Assembly: GCF_026262505.1 (NCBI RefSeq)
Contig: NC_067206.1
Span: forward strand, 35,665,896-35,729,895
Reading direction: 5' to 3'
Source of the DNA: Trichomonas vaginalis G3
Lineage: Eukaryota; Parabasalia; Trichomonadida; Trichomonadidae
Length of the DNA: 64,000 nucleotides
The notes beneath the pieces are model-generated. The model saw nothing but the letters and a program-made list of their open reading frames with translations. It searched no databases and was not told where the DNA came from. Position numbers and translations under genes: made by a program. Shown in pieces: positions 21,501-31,587 of this stretch (within the stretch, counting starts at the first letter, position 1; each line of letters starts with the position of its first letter).

Positions 21501-24500
21501 AACAAGAGATGGAAAAGAAAATGATTTGACTGCTCCTTATATTGTGTCACTTTTACAATCAGCAATTTTAGTTGATTCCAAACAACAGAACATTTTTTAT
21601 AACTCAAAAGGTGCAAATCTGTTATCTCACTTGTTAATGTCATTGGAAATAAGTCACCTCACTTTTACATTATATGAGTCACTTTTTGAACTTTACGAAA
21701 ACCTCACTTTTGTTGATTTGAAGCGCCATTTCATAGAAAATATCTTGTTGAACTTTGATTTGTGGATACCAATGAAAAGTGATGACCACAAACAAATTTT
21801 GACACTTTTAACTGAAAAATTCCATTCAAATGCTCAATTTTTCGTAGAAGTTCTTCCATTCTGCAAACTGATCAATATCATGAGAACATTCTATTGGTAT
21901 ACATGGCTTGAATTGAACCAAAATGGAGGAACAGACACAAAAAGACAAAGACCAGCAGATTTTGACACTTTTGGATGTCGACATATTTTAGGATTATTTG
22001 CGAAGAATATGGCCGGAGTTTCATTTGAAGAGAAAGAGTTTAAGCAATTGATATTGTCTATAATAACATTACCTGATGAAAAACAACAAACAGGCATTTT
22101 GAATTTAACAATTTCTATTATTAAATTCAAACCTTCTCCAATAAGAAACATCCAAAATATTGACCAGATTGTTACTTTGTTGCATGGCCAGATAAACACT
22201 ACTAGTGAGAACAACATCTCTAAAGTTATAGAATTGATTATTTTGACACATAAAAATAACAAATTCTATACTTTGTCCTTACAAGATCATTTGGACATTG
22301 TTTTCCATTTGATTTCACAAAGAAAATATTCAGAACAATTATATGATAATTTGGAAAAGTTGTTATTACTTTATCCTGAATTATTCAAGATTGTTTCTTA
22401 CTTCTCTTTCGTCGGAGAAAAAATGACACTTTACGATAACGTACAACCGATGGCAGAATACGTTATTTCGCCAGGATGGAGTTTGTGGTCGATTTGGACT
22501 GCAATTCACCATGAGAATGATAAAATCATTGATTTTATCGCTAAATGCGACCCATCACAGTGGATGAAGATTTATGCGACGATAGAAACCGCCGCAATTA
22601 TTGAGAATGTTGACAAATATAATTTTTTGTCAATTTTCTTGACAAAATGTGTCACTTTTTGTGTTGAATCGAATGTTCAAGAAAAATTTACTGTTGAACT
22701 TATGCAATTAGTATATAACTTTTTGTTCTACCACACGAAACCATCGCCAAACGTTGCTTTGTACAGTTTACTTTATGAATTTTATTATCAAAAAAGTGAC
22801 ATCACTTACATTGACTTCACTTCAACTGGTGACATATCAGAGAATTCATCAGAAGTTCCATCTTGGTCGAAATTGGCTCCAAAACCAGTTGAGAATTTCA
22901 TGAATTTCAAGATTATTCCAAGAAAACAAATATTTTCAATGAGAGTCACTTTTGAAGAAATGCCGTTTAATAATTCATATCACAACAGTCCGAAAACTAA
23001 AAAATCTCATAAACAAATTACAAAAAGTGACATTTCATCATTGATTGAAGACAAAATTGATGAAAACAACGAAAATATTTCATTGAATGAAAAAGTTGAA
23101 TATGTTCCAAAAGGCGGCAACAGTTTGCAAATAGCCAAAGGAGATTTGATCAATAAGAAGTTTGTTTGGGAAGATTCTAAAGTTGCTTTAATTAGTTTGG
23201 ATTTAATAAAGAAATATCCAAATCCAGAAACAATAAACAGAGCAATAATCATCGCAGGATTCCTTGCACATACAATGAAAGATGAAGTCGTGAAATGGAT
23301 AAGCGATGTTAAAGTTTTGATTGAAAAATCAAATTATTTCCCATTCCTTCTCATGAAATTGCAAAATTCATCATGTTTCGTTGAAGGAAACAATTCTCTT
23401 AATAATCTTGATGAACTTATTCCTATTTTCGGAGATAATTATCATAAAAAGATCAAACAAAACTATGATAAAATCGAGAAACTGCTCACAGCAAGTTTCC
23501 AAAATGATTCTGCAACGTTGATTGATAATTACATGGTTGATTACTGTGAATCAGCTGAAAATTACAGGAACAGGAAAACAGAAAACGACAAATTGTGGAG
23601 AACATTTTGGAGAAATGCTTCTGCAAGTGGTGGTCCATGGTCATTGGAACAAAAGGAAATTAAATGGAAGAGAGATCCTTCATTGCAAAACTATAATTGT
23701 CCATTTAAACTCCGACCAAACAACAAATTCGATAACCACATGAAGGCATCTATCGCAAGAGATGAAGGAAACATGAATACAGCTGTTGAAAAAACAAAGA
23801 TTTACGAAGAAGAACTCAAAAGAAAATACGCTGAAAACAAACCTCCTGTTTTACTTGAAATTATTGATGACAAAGATTTGGACGATAGAAAAATTGACAC
23901 TGACGATACACAGAAAATTTTGTTTAGTTTCGAATGCGAGTATATTACAATCAAGAAGACATTGAACTGCAAATTTAACATACATTCCAATTTTGCACAT
24001 TTAATATCTGAAGACAAAAAGATCAGACAAATCAATTTCTTTGATATAAGAATGTTACTTTGGCGTAGAAGATTCCATCATAAAACAGCCATTGAAATAT
24101 TCCTTATCAATGGTCGTTCATATCTCTTGAATTTCCCTAATTCTACATCCCAAAACATCGTAAATAAAATACAGATCCAAGGATTACCAAATGCGATTTA
24201 TGTCCAGAAAACAGACATGAGTTCATTCTTTAAGAGTTTGGGATTTACAGAGATGTGGCAGAAGAGACAAATCACAAACTTTGATTATTTAATGCGCCTT
24301 AACATTTTCAGTGGTCGATCATTTAATGATCCATCCAATTATCCATTCTTACCATGGACATTGACTGAATTCACACAGCAAGAAATTGATCTCAAAGACA
24401 AATCAGTCTATAGAGATTTAAGTTTGCCAATTGGATGCATTGGTGATGAAAGAATGGAAGCATTACAAGATAGAATGGCCGATATGTTACAATTTGGTCA

Positions 24501-25974
24501 AAATCCATTTTTGTTTTCATCATTTGCCATTTGTCCATTGAGTTTATATTTGTGGCTTCTTAGATTGGAACCATTCACGACAATGCACATCGACATGCAA
24601 TCAGGAAAATTCGATCATGCTTCTAGATTGTTTGCAAGTATTCCTGATACGTTTAAATTAGTCATTACACACATGAATGACTACAGAGAACTTATTCCTG
24701 AGTTCTTCTTCCAACCAAGCTTCCTTTTGAACGAAAATAACTTCGATTTGGGACAATCAAAAGGCAGGAAGATTGGCGATGTAGAATTACCTCCATGGAG
24801 TCATCAACAAATTTATGAATTTGTTAAAATAATGCGTCAAAGTTTGGAAAGTGATATTGTCAGTGAACAACTTAATAAATGGATTGATTTATTCTACGGA
24901 TTGGATCAAAAACCAGTTCCTAATTGTAACTACGGTATTCTTTACAATCCGAATTCATATGAATCAATTTGGACAAAAGATAATTTGCAAGATCCTGCAC
25001 AAAGAGCTTCAATTGAAGCAGCAATGTGTCATATCGGATCAATGCCTCCTCAATTATTCAGCACAAAACATCCTAAGAGACAGGCACGTATACCACGAAA
25101 ATTGTTGCAAAATAATCTTTCAGCAAATATTACAAGTGGACCACTTTCTTGCGGTGTTTTGATCACTAAAAACGACAAAGTTGCAATTGTTGTTTCTGAT
25201 TCTCAATTCGTAAAAAGTGTCACTGTTTTTTGTGGAGAAAATCAAATTGATGTTCCAAAGAAATTCACGTATAATCACTTCATACAAGATGTTATTTATA
25301 TCACACGTGAATTCCTTTATTTGACAAAAGCAGGTCGAGTTTCTGTTTTGAACAGAGATGGAACTTGGAGTGAATTAGATTCAACACTTTTATCCGGTGT
25401 TTCATTGGTTTCAAGTTCACAAGGTTACCACAGTTTTGTTACAAGTTATGGATCAACATTAGCTGTTTTAGGGCCAAACATTAAGTACACAATTCCATTT
25501 TACGGAGAAAAGATTTTGTCCATTGATATGAGCAAAGAATTCGGATCAATTGTTTGTGGAACATCAAAGAAAAACATTGTTTTCATCAATTTATTCGAAG
25601 AATCTAAAATCAATGTCGTCAAATTAGATTTTGTTCCTAAATTCATTTCAATTTCTCCTTCATTTGGATTTGTTTGCGCTTGTGGAGGATCTAACTTCAT
25701 CATCATGGATATCAATGGAAGAAAGATCAATTCTACATCTAAACTTGGCCAAGTTACAAGTTTATCTTCTTATTCTGATGAAGATGGTTTCGATTATTTC
25801 ATTGCTGGCTGCGAAGACGGAAAAGTCTATGTTTGCGACGCTTTCGATGGTTTCTCAAACAGTGTTGTCCATAGATGTGGTAACAGAGTTATTGCTACAG
25901 CTCACAGTGATACTCCTTTCGCTACAATTTGCTTGACTGAAAATGGAAATATTCATTATTTCCCAATGGTTTGA
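18526..25974 (+). CDS. Giant PH-BEACH-WD40 protein
   Basis: 2482 residues from an ATG. BEACH proteins (LYST, neurobeachin, Dictyostelium Lvs families) are membrane-traffic scaffolds acting in lysosome size control, contractile vacuole function or cytokinesis. Residues 1-800 are alpha-helical repeat sequence. A ConA/laminin-G-like fold begins near 822 (FKNGFGMTFWLKL). A PH-like domain lies about 1795-1880 (FECEYITIKKTLNCKFNIHS; RRRFHHKTAIEIFLINGRSY). The BEACH domain spans about 1910-2190 (NYPFLPWTLTEF, GKFDHASRLFASI, ELIPEFFFQPSFLLN, VELPPWSH). WD40 repeats fill about 2210-2482. The order fits the family. Which subfamily it belongs to is not clear. A DNA decamer is clustered in the middle third (separate entry). 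Confidence 0.95.
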   Translation: MRKRNLVMEKTSTSRVQLCIPILEATFDYDPTDIPLDISNDPLLSEIIVPNQYKATGNLTEKPLTYDIIYRRYDFRPFTWIDLLNQLSSFTPKTHIEEEVVLSFAFHQSVSIFYTFDRTHEFHGSDFLIIILSKFAKSRYSNLVASIISELFEIFFDYGVEKRLVEIFPNITDFVLELQDGAHTLINTIVSCIDRYINNNGYNFEGILPQLLTLVQMIASDKAQFFELSHFNILFNAIRPQISKLNDLGLFLLQKINMYLPRESQELFVYDILQCLPSIIEATPPFAVAQKLDINPVEFPKNLSTEMKFNDVVTFPNGINLNKNIYTKFQYPEIYKVSIYSQISVAFEIIGSIPSELDLFLPKFFKIVESKMDSDYYLEYVSYYALLLSCISENMDGYEVDIPKLILDPTYSSENIKMIFIIKLLSVRLLLKQGSESYLKIFQTYLPYLPQFTQLVHITIVEHKNVVKYIKRSPKFIPTIVNVSRLLRDLNMTKTDNSNLIEEARESLFIMLSTIFRENEIFDLFMGNSLFMSFFVSLLFEENIQFFAIELCRSSFMSSTSDFLLQQFQMIITQISINSFNSLQNLNLVFMILDMLIHSISEFDPVSILLQPIHDLVMNVCQTEITQKLMKTIIKFYTKLISSKSFDLKYINELGKTLKKLEINDQETFDLLLKLLVNDEEFSGTEIFDFKIPNTCLAIFDTFYPSKSDIIDIFMNSISKNKTNAIKLNECHFDEHILTYIIQNRDQNDQKLLDLFFLIALIVSSPSVVQLYLSLFQPDDNRFANKSSLFYLEPLKNLFNRTRKFPASYFYTGDKLRYQHNFKNGFGMTFWLKLSTLMSSDLFLIGDISITTSNGYLMIKNTKIDYIINVDEWTFISINLIDTKLSVYIEKEQYIFDFPNYSIKNGYFQIGGKGDAKLSSIYINEQIPFSKIAAIRNRGIREPIDELSNGIYINSDQNLQTRPYQHSSFCNILLRFFGVEILLPLFAQIDLKTRDGKENDLTAPYIVSLLQSAILVDSKQQNIFYNSKGANLLSHLLMSLEISHLTFTLYESLFELYENLTFVDLKRHFIENILLNFDLWIPMKSDDHKQILTLLTEKFHSNAQFFVEVLPFCKLINIMRTFYWYTWLELNQNGGTDTKRQRPADFDTFGCRHILGLFAKNMAGVSFEEKEFKQLILSIITLPDEKQQTGILNLTISIIKFKPSPIRNIQNIDQIVTLLHGQINTTSENNISKVIELIILTHKNNKFYTLSLQDHLDIVFHLISQRKYSEQLYDNLEKLLLLYPELFKIVSYFSFVGEKMTLYDNVQPMAEYVISPGWSLWSIWTAIHHENDKIIDFIAKCDPSQWMKIYATIETAAIIENVDKYNFLSIFLTKCVTFCVESNVQEKFTVELMQLVYNFLFYHTKPSPNVALYSLLYEFYYQKSDITYIDFTSTGDISENSSEVPSWSKLAPKPVENFMNFKIIPRKQIFSMRVTFEEMPFNNSYHNSPKTKKSHKQITKSDISSLIEDKIDENNENISLNEKVEYVPKGGNSLQIAKGDLINKKFVWEDSKVALISLDLIKKYPNPETINRAIIIAGFLAHTMKDEVVKWISDVKVLIEKSNYFPFLLMKLQNSSCFVEGNNSLNNLDELIPIFGDNYHKKIKQNYDKIEKLLTASFQNDSATLIDNYMVDYCESAENYRNRKTENDKLWRTFWRNASASGGPWSLEQKEIKWKRDPSLQNYNCPFKLRPNNKFDNHMKASIARDEGNMNTAVEKTKIYEEELKRKYAENKPPVLLEIIDDKDLDDRKIDTDDTQKILFSFECEYITIKKTLNCKFNIHSNFAHLISEDKKIRQINFFDIRMLLWRRRFHHKTAIEIFLINGRSYLLNFPNSTSQNIVNKIQIQGLPNAIYVQKTDMSSFFKSLGFTEMWQKRQITNFDYLMRLNIFSGRSFNDPSNYPFLPWTLTEFTQQEIDLKDKSVYRDLSLPIGCIGDERMEALQDRMADMLQFGQNPFLFSSFAICPLSLYLWLLRLEPFTTMHIDMQSGKFDHASRLFASIPDTFKLVITHMNDYRELIPEFFFQPSFLLNENNFDLGQSKGRKIGDVELPPWSHQQIYEFVKIMRQSLESDIVSEQLNKWIDLFYGLDQKPVPNCNYGILYNPNSYESIWTKDNLQDPAQRASIEAAMCHIGSMPPQLFSTKHPKRQARIPRKLLQNNLSANITSGPLSCGVLITKNDKVAIVVSDSQFVKSVTVFCGENQIDVPKKFTYNHFIQDVIYITREFLYLTKAGRVSVLNRDGTWSELDSTLLSGVSLVSSSQGYHSFVTSYGSTLAVLGPNIKYTIPFYGEKILSIDMSKEFGSIVCGTSKKNIVFINLFEESKINVVKLDFVPKFISISPSFGFVCACGGSNFIIMDINGRKINSTSKLGQVTSLSSYSDEDGFDYFIAGCEDGKVYVCDAFDGFSNSVVHRCGNRVIATAHSDTPFATICLTENGNIHYFPMV
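20130..23035. repeat. Cluster of TGWCACTTTT-type motifs inside the BEACH gene
   Basis: GTCACTTT or GACACTTT, on either strand, occurs near 20132, 20627, 20645, 20846, 21549, 21689, 21798, 21964, 22427, 22652, 22793, 22946 and 23024, with one more near 25217. The copies fall in different codon phases (VSLLF, FDTFY, SKSDI, MRVTF), so protein repetition does not explain them. The same decamer lies next to several Polinton gene starts. Confidence 0.6.
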
Positions 25975-26542
25975 AAATAATTATATATTTCTTGTTTATT
26001 TATATTAGTAAATTATTCATTTTTAAAAATTCAGTTCAATATTTTTTTTCCTTTACATATATCAATAGATCAGTGTTAATCACCATCACAACTATTGATG
26101 TATTCTTTATACAAGCTTAGTATCGCCAAGCTTTATCATGTCATTAATAAAATCTGAAATATGTTTGTATTCATAGACACTAAACATGGATAGTCTGCAT
26201 TTAAGTTTGTAATTACCTACGTTCATTACGCTTATTATAATCTCGAATTAATGGGAATAGTAAGATCAGAAATAAAATTTATTTGGAACAAATCTAATCT
26301 CAGCTAATCTATTTCGCAATATTTATGTGTCCTATGGCTTATTAGTAGATGAGCTGAATCAAATCATCGATCGGAATTTTTGACAGCTTCGTAAAAAAAA
26401 TCAAATTGAACTTTCATCCGATTAAATAAATTTCGCAAAATAATAGTGTGTGGGATGTTATTGCATATTTTATATTCAGATGGATAAAAAAGAAACGACA
26501 TGGCTAATTTGGCCGCATATCAAAAATCATCAGAAATCTATT
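25975..26542. other. Intergenic, nothing recognised
   Basis: AT-rich spacer between BEACH and the thioredoxin-fold gene. An in-frame upstream ATG exists at 26480, but the signal peptide favours 26543. Confidence 0.5.
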
Positions 26543-27640
26543 ATGTTTATTTTACTTGCTGCGCTAGGTCTCGCACACGCCGTTGACATCATCGACGAGC
26601 TTAACGACTACACATTCGATAAATACGTCAAGCATCGTAAAAATACTTCGACAATTTTTGTTATGTTTTATAAGAATAATTCTCCAGAGTGCAAGAAGGC
26701 AGCTCTCGCTTTCGTTGAAGCTGCTGAGTCAAGCTATGGTATGGTGCAGTTTGCACGTGCTAATGTAAGAAATAATACGCATGTTGTCAATGATTTAAAG
26801 ATCACATCATATCCAACATTTATGATATTCTATCCAGGCGGCACACGCATTTACGATCAAAAGGAGATCACAGCTAAGAATTTAGTCAGATTTTCAGATC
26901 GTTTTATCCCACGCCTTGCAGAACCAGTCGATGAATACTGGGTTCCAGGCAAAGAAGGCTACGAAGTCGACAGTGCTGCCATTCTCTTCTCTCAGAAGAA
27001 ATATTCCCCAACAATGTGGAACGCAATCAGTAATGCCTACAACGAAACATACCTCCGCATCGGCTTTTGCAACAACGAGAACATCACCAAAGAGTTTAAC
27101 GTTACAGACGTCCCAGCCATCGGTTTCCTTCACAACAAAACATTCACCCTCTACAACGGCAATAAGACATTCCTCGACATTTTCTACGCCATTAAGAAGG
27201 AATACCCGGAACTTGCACGTCCAAGACCACCGCCAACACCAAAGCCAAAGCCATCTGATTATGTTACCGATGAAGGCGTTTGGAAGGCTACTTGCAAGAA
27301 GAAGAAATACTGTATATTGCAAGCCAAGTCCAATAAAACAGAAGATTTCATCAAATTCGCAGAAGATTACGTTACAGAACCATTCAAATTTGTATCATGC
27401 GGAGAAACATGTCCATTCCCAGAAATGACCGATGGTTTCTGGGTCTTCCATACCAAACTTGATAGAGCTATGTACGCAGAGGACCTTGAAGGACTCAAAC
27501 TTCATCTCGGAAGATTCCTCGGAGGAAATCCGAAATGGACCAACAGAGAGGAGCTCCTTGCTGAAGTTAAAGCAATGAAGGGTAACAAAACTACAACAGA
27601 AAATGTACAAACCAAATCTGAGAGCTCACAAGAGCTTTGA
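26543..27640 (+). CDS. Secretory-pathway thioredoxin-fold (PDI-like) protein without CxxC
   Basis: 365 residues from the ATG at 26543, chosen because MFILLAALGLAHA is a clean signal peptide. An ATG at 26480 would add 21 residues ahead of it. Residues about 15-125 form a thioredoxin domain: TIFVMFYKNNSPECKKAALAF, then ITSYPTFMIFYPGG with the cis-proline. The place of the CGHC active site reads NSPECKK, so only one Cys remains and disulfide exchange is unlikely. Later thioredoxin-like domains are weaker, and a PRPPPTPKPKP linker lies near residue 240. The tail lacks a KDEL-type signal. A chaperone-like or adaptor role in the ER is inferred. Confidence 0.85.
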   Translation: MFILLAALGLAHAVDIIDELNDYTFDKYVKHRKNTSTIFVMFYKNNSPECKKAALAFVEAAESSYGMVQFARANVRNNTHVVNDLKITSYPTFMIFYPGGTRIYDQKEITAKNLVRFSDRFIPRLAEPVDEYWVPGKEGYEVDSAAILFSQKKYSPTMWNAISNAYNETYLRIGFCNNENITKEFNVTDVPAIGFLHNKTFTLYNGNKTFLDIFYAIKKEYPELARPRPPPTPKPKPSDYVTDEGVWKATCKKKKYCILQAKSNKTEDFIKFAEDYVTEPFKFVSCGETCPFPEMTDGFWVFHTKLDRAMYAEDLEGLKLHLGRFLGGNPKWTNREELLAEVKAMKGNKTTTENVQTKSESSQEL

Positions 27641-27751
27641 AGCGTCTTTTTTATTTTAAAGTATAAATTTTTATCAAATAACAATTTTTTAATGATTTGT
27701 TAAAAATATTTTCGAAATTTTCAAATTTTATACAGACAAAAAAACAAAATT

Positions 27752-28204
27752 TTATTCAATAAGACGTTGTATTTGTTTGATTTGATCCTCCATTTCTTTT
27801 TGGTTCTCACGGATATCGCTAATTTCTCTTTGAAGAAGGAATAAAGCATCCAAAACTTCTTCCATCGTAGGTTCTTTTACTGGTTTCTTGATTAATTTTC
27901 TTTTTGGAGTTATTTTAATCTGCTTTTCGTCGATCTGATTATCAAGAGGTGGTATTTCTGGCATTTTGAATGGATTTTCTGCTTTCTTTTTGGATGAAGT
28001 TGTTGATTTATTAGATTTTGATCCACTTGATATTGTTTGATCTATTTTCGATTGTTCTGCTGCTGTCAATCTTTCTTCTGTATCTCTAACTTTATCAATT
28101 ATACGATCTAAAACAGTAGAAACTTTATTATAAAATTGGGTATCGTCGCGACTCTGCAAAGAGTCTAATTCTTCATTTACTGAAACTTGTCTCTTTACAG
28201 ACAT
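27752..28204 (-). CDS. Small coiled-coil protein, unknown
   Basis: 150 residues from an ATG. An N-terminal helical segment (TQFYNKVSTVLDRIIDKVRD) and a heptad-like C-terminus (LFLLQREISDIRENQKEMED) flank a basic, Ser/Lys-rich middle. There are no catalytic motifs. It lies tail to tail with the PDI-like gene, about 110 bases apart. A structural or cytoskeletal role is possible but unsupported. Confidence 0.7.
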   Translation of the reverse strand: MSVKRQVSVNEELDSLQSRDDTQFYNKVSTVLDRIIDKVRDTEERLTAAEQSKIDQTISSGSKSNKSTTSSKKKAENPFKMPEIPPLDNQIDEKQIKITPKRKLIKKPVKEPTMEEVLDALFLLQREISDIRENQKEMEDQIKQIQRLIE

Positions 28205-29065
28205 TGTATAATTTCTCTTTTAAAAATCAAAAAATACAAAAATAAACGTATATCATTTTACATCCTTAGCAATAGAATAAGATAATAAGAGTGAGAAAAT
28301 ATATTGAAATGATATTAGCCCATAATCGTTATTCATGAATGCCGTCACTCCGAGGTATTACCCCTTGCATTTTCTTTCATTGAAAATTCGGTGTTACCTT
28401 GGTAGATTTATTGAGTTCGCATAGATATTTAGAGAACAGTTGATATTGATGATGTATTGTACATGACATGATGTATAAATTTATTAAGATTATTTAGTTA
28501 AACATTGTTATCTACTTTTGATATATTGGAGATTTCTAACATGTTTATTGATTTTTGGTTTTTTAGTCGGATTTACTCACGCAAATGTATTTTACATGAG
28601 AAATATGAATGCATTTCAATTTTTGATTTTCAATCATCTCAAATCTCGACTTTGGCCCTGGAGATTTCCATAAGATTCCATGTATTATTAGATTATATGA
28701 TATTATTAATTTATGCAAAATTGTAGGAAAGGTTGTGCAAATTTGGTCAACTTTAGTGCACAACAAGAAAACGCTGCACACCTGTAACCCCCAATAAAGT
28801 TTTCGTTCGTTATTATTTGTGAAATGCATTGCTTATGTTTTGAACCTTTGTACTGTAATAAGTTTTATTTTGTGCAAGCAGACTATTGCATGTATTAGTT
28901 CAATAAAAGTTAGAAAAATGAAATATCAAATTTCAAATCAATCAAATTTAATAAATACATTATATGCTATTTGATCGAAATACATTTTTAAGCTTTTTTA
29001 TTTATAATCAAATCAATCTTCGAAAATATCAGAAAAAATAAAGAATATTATCTTATCTAAGAACA
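28205..29065. other. Intergenic, nothing recognised
   Basis: AT-rich spacer. The last 55 bases before 29066 match the 3' flank of the ankyrin relic at 17318. Confidence 0.5.
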
Positions 29066-29706
29066 TTATTCTTTGGAACCACGCGAAATAAGAAATTCGG
29101 CAGTTTCTTTACTATTTTCAGATGCTGCATCATGAAGTGCGGTTTTTCCATTTTGGTCCTTTTCATTGACATTCGCACCATGTGAAATAAGGACTTCTGC
29201 AGTTTCTTTACTATTTTTATATGCTGCATCATGAAGTGCTGTTTTTCCATTTTGATTCTTTTCATTGACATTCGCACCATGTGAAATCAGAACTTCTGCA
29301 GTTTCTTTACTATTTTTATATGCTGCATCATGAAGTGCTGTTTTTCCATTTTGATTCTTTTCATTGACATTCGCACCATGTGAAATCAGAACTTCTGTAG
29401 TTTCTTTACTATTTTTATATGCTGCATCATGAAGTGCTGTTTTTCCATTTTGATTCTTTTCATTGACATTCGCACCATGTGAAATCAGAAGTTCTGCAGT
29501 TTCTTTACTATAGGGTGTCCAAAGGTGCGTTTAGCACAGCGCTCTATATGAGACTATTAAAGGAGATATATGCTGATTATAAATATATAATAAAAAATAT
29601 GAATATATGTATATGATGAGTATGTTGTATTTTGGCGCCATGCCGGGATATAAAATGAATTTTGAGACAAGAGGCAGTTTCGCGGGAAATTTTGGCGGGA
29701 TTTTTT

Positions 29707-29712
29707 TCATTT
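29707..29712 (+). promoter_or_regulatory. Likely initiator (TCATTT) of the transposase
   Basis: TCATTT with its A at 29709, nine bases before the ATG, fits the trichomonad Inr. It supports the 29718 start. Confidence 0.4.
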
Positions 29713-29717
29713 TTTTA

Positions 29718-30734
29718 ATGAATCATAAAGAAAACATCCTCGCTCTTGCAAAAAAATGCAAAGACTGTAAAAAAATCTACGAGACATTGGTAAAATGCTT
29801 CGGTATGGATGCTCCTAGCTATTCCACTGTAACGTATCATGTTAGGATGTATCACTTCATGAACAAAAAGGCGCCCATCATAAAAATTGACAAAAAATCG
29901 CCGGATCAAAGAAAAATCAAAGCAATTCTTCAAGCGCTAGATGAAGACCCAAGAGCATCACTCAGAAGGATAGAGGAGATGACAAAGATACCACGTACAA
30001 CAGTCAGTTATTATCTGCACAATTATTTGAACTACAAACTAGCGTATACACGTTGGGTTCCGCACAATCTTAATTCAGTTCAAAAAAAATCTAGAGTCCA
30101 ATCTTCGAAAGAGCTCCTCTCTATATTGGGTGCGTATCAATCCAAGAAGTTTCGCTTTTTAGTAACAGGGGACGATTCTTGGTTTCAATATGCAACAGAA
30201 GCCAAAATCATGTGGATCCCGAAGGATGAAAATCCGCAAACATTCCCGAAGAAAAAAATTGACACACCAATGATGATGTTGTCGGTTTTTTGGGGCGTGA
30301 ATGGCATCATCGCAATTGATATTCTTCAAAAACCTAATACGATGAATGCTCAGTATCTAATTGACAATGTTCTTACTCAAATTATCAATTCTGATGAGTT
30401 TGAGAAATCCAAACAACAAAAACAAAAGTTTGCAATTCATTTTGATAATTCAAGAGTTCACAAAAGTCATAAGGTAATGAATTACTTGGTGGAAAACAAT
30501 GTCAAAGTTGTTCCAAACCCAATTTATTCACCTGATATTGCACCCTCTGACTTTTATTTATTCGGCACGCTAAAAAAGAGAGCTGAAGGACGCGAATTCG
30601 CGAGTCCAGATGATCTTGAAAATTTTGTAAGAGAGCAATTTGAGCAATTTTCTCATGATGATTTAAAGCGTGTCTTTCAAGCCTGGATCGATCGCTGCGA
30701 ACGCATGATTGAATCCAATGGTGATTATATTTAA
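29718..30734 (+). CDS. Mariner transposase
   Basis: 338 residues from the ATG at 29718. An ATG at 29607 would add 37 residues, but 29718 gives the usual mariner length and follows an Inr-like TCATTT by nine bases. It cuts and pastes the element at TA. An N-terminal paired-type helix-turn-helix region (DEDPRASLRRIEEMTKIPRT) precedes the DD34D catalytic core: D in VTGDDSWFQYA, D in IHFDNSRVH, and D in YSPDIAPSDFYLFG, with 34 residues between the last two. No stop interrupts it. Confidence 0.95.
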   Translation: MNHKENILALAKKCKDCKKIYETLVKCFGMDAPSYSTVTYHVRMYHFMNKKAPIIKIDKKSPDQRKIKAILQALDEDPRASLRRIEEMTKIPRTTVSYYLHNYLNYKLAYTRWVPHNLNSVQKKSRVQSSKELLSILGAYQSKKFRFLVTGDDSWFQYATEAKIMWIPKDENPQTFPKKKIDTPMMMLSVFWGVNGIIAIDILQKPNTMNAQYLIDNVLTQIINSDEFEKSKQQKQKFAIHFDNSRVHKSHKVMNYLVENNVKVVPNPIYSPDIAPSDFYLFGTLKKRAEGREFASPDDLENFVREQFEQFSHDDLKRVFQAWIDRCERMIESNGDYI

Positions 30735-31503
30735 ATAAACTTTATATATATGTAACTTGTTTATTTCTATTCGCAGTATTCAGGTTTGTGCTAAACACAC
30801 CTTTGGACACCCTATATTTTTATATGCTGCATCATGAAGTGCTGTTTTTCCATTTTGATTCTTTTCATTGACATTCGCACCATGTGAAATCAGAAGTTCT
30901 GCAGTTTCTTTACTATTTCTATATGCTGCATCATGAAGTGCTGTTTTTCCATTTTGATTCTTTTCATTGACATTCGCACCATGTGAAATCAGAACTTCTG
31001 CAGTTTCTTTACTATTTTTATATGCTGCATCATGATGTGCTGTTTCTCCATTTTGATTCTTTTCATTGACATTCGCACCATGTGAAATCAGAAGTTCTGC
31101 AGTTTCTTTACTATTTCTATATGCTGCATCATGAAGTGCTGTTTTTCCATTTTGATTCTTTTCATTGACATTCCCACCATGTGAAAAGAAGTATTCGAAA
31201 AGGGATCGAATATTAAAAATAGGTGAATGAACAAAACATTTGTTTATATCCTTAGTTTGATCGAAATAAACTAAAAAGGATTCGAGATTTTTGTTTATTC
31301 CGCAAGAATCTAAATCAATATCGATATTGTATTCATTCATCAAAAATGTAATAAAATCAATGTTGTGTGAAATAATTGCATATTCCATACATTTTTTGTC
31401 TGGTTTTTGATATTTCAAACATTCACTCATGATAGGGTTGTACAAACTGGCACAATTTTGCGGGCCGCGTGCCAGGAGCTGGCACGCGGCCAAAATCAAA
31501 AAA

Positions 31504-31587
31504 GTGGCCAAAAATCGGGCCTCGTGGCGTGGAAAGGATGTCGCCCTTCGGGCTCCACCCTTTCCACGCCACTCGGCCTATGACCAC
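31504..31587. repeat. 84-bp GC-rich foldback, copy 2
   Basis: Homologue of 8526-8609 and the same length. Arms GGCCTCGTGGCGTGGAAAGG and CCTTTCCACGCCACTCGGCC pair at 18 of 20 positions around CCCTTCGGG. The outer ends are GTGGCC and GACCAC. It lies inside the left end of the hAT-like element, so it is either nested there or part of it. Confidence 0.75.

Larger units (their letters stand above)
29513..30812 (+). mobile_element. Mariner transposon (Tvmar1-like), full length
   Basis: 1300 bp with inverted ends GGGTGTCCAAAGGTGYGTTT (26 bp with one mismatch), flanked by TA at 29511-29512 and 30813-30814. Deleting the element and one TA restores the ankyrin repeat exactly, so the boundaries are certain. 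The transposase frame is open. Near-identical ends and an open frame suggest a young copy. Confidence 0.95.

Noticed and set aside
26450-26542. Earlier start for the PDI-like gene
   Set aside because: The first codon would be GTG, and the signal peptide begins at the ATG at 26543.
31433-31511. Extension of the ankyrin frame to 31511
   Set aside because: It reads from a TTG into the transposon end. The true continuation is at 34796 and beyond.
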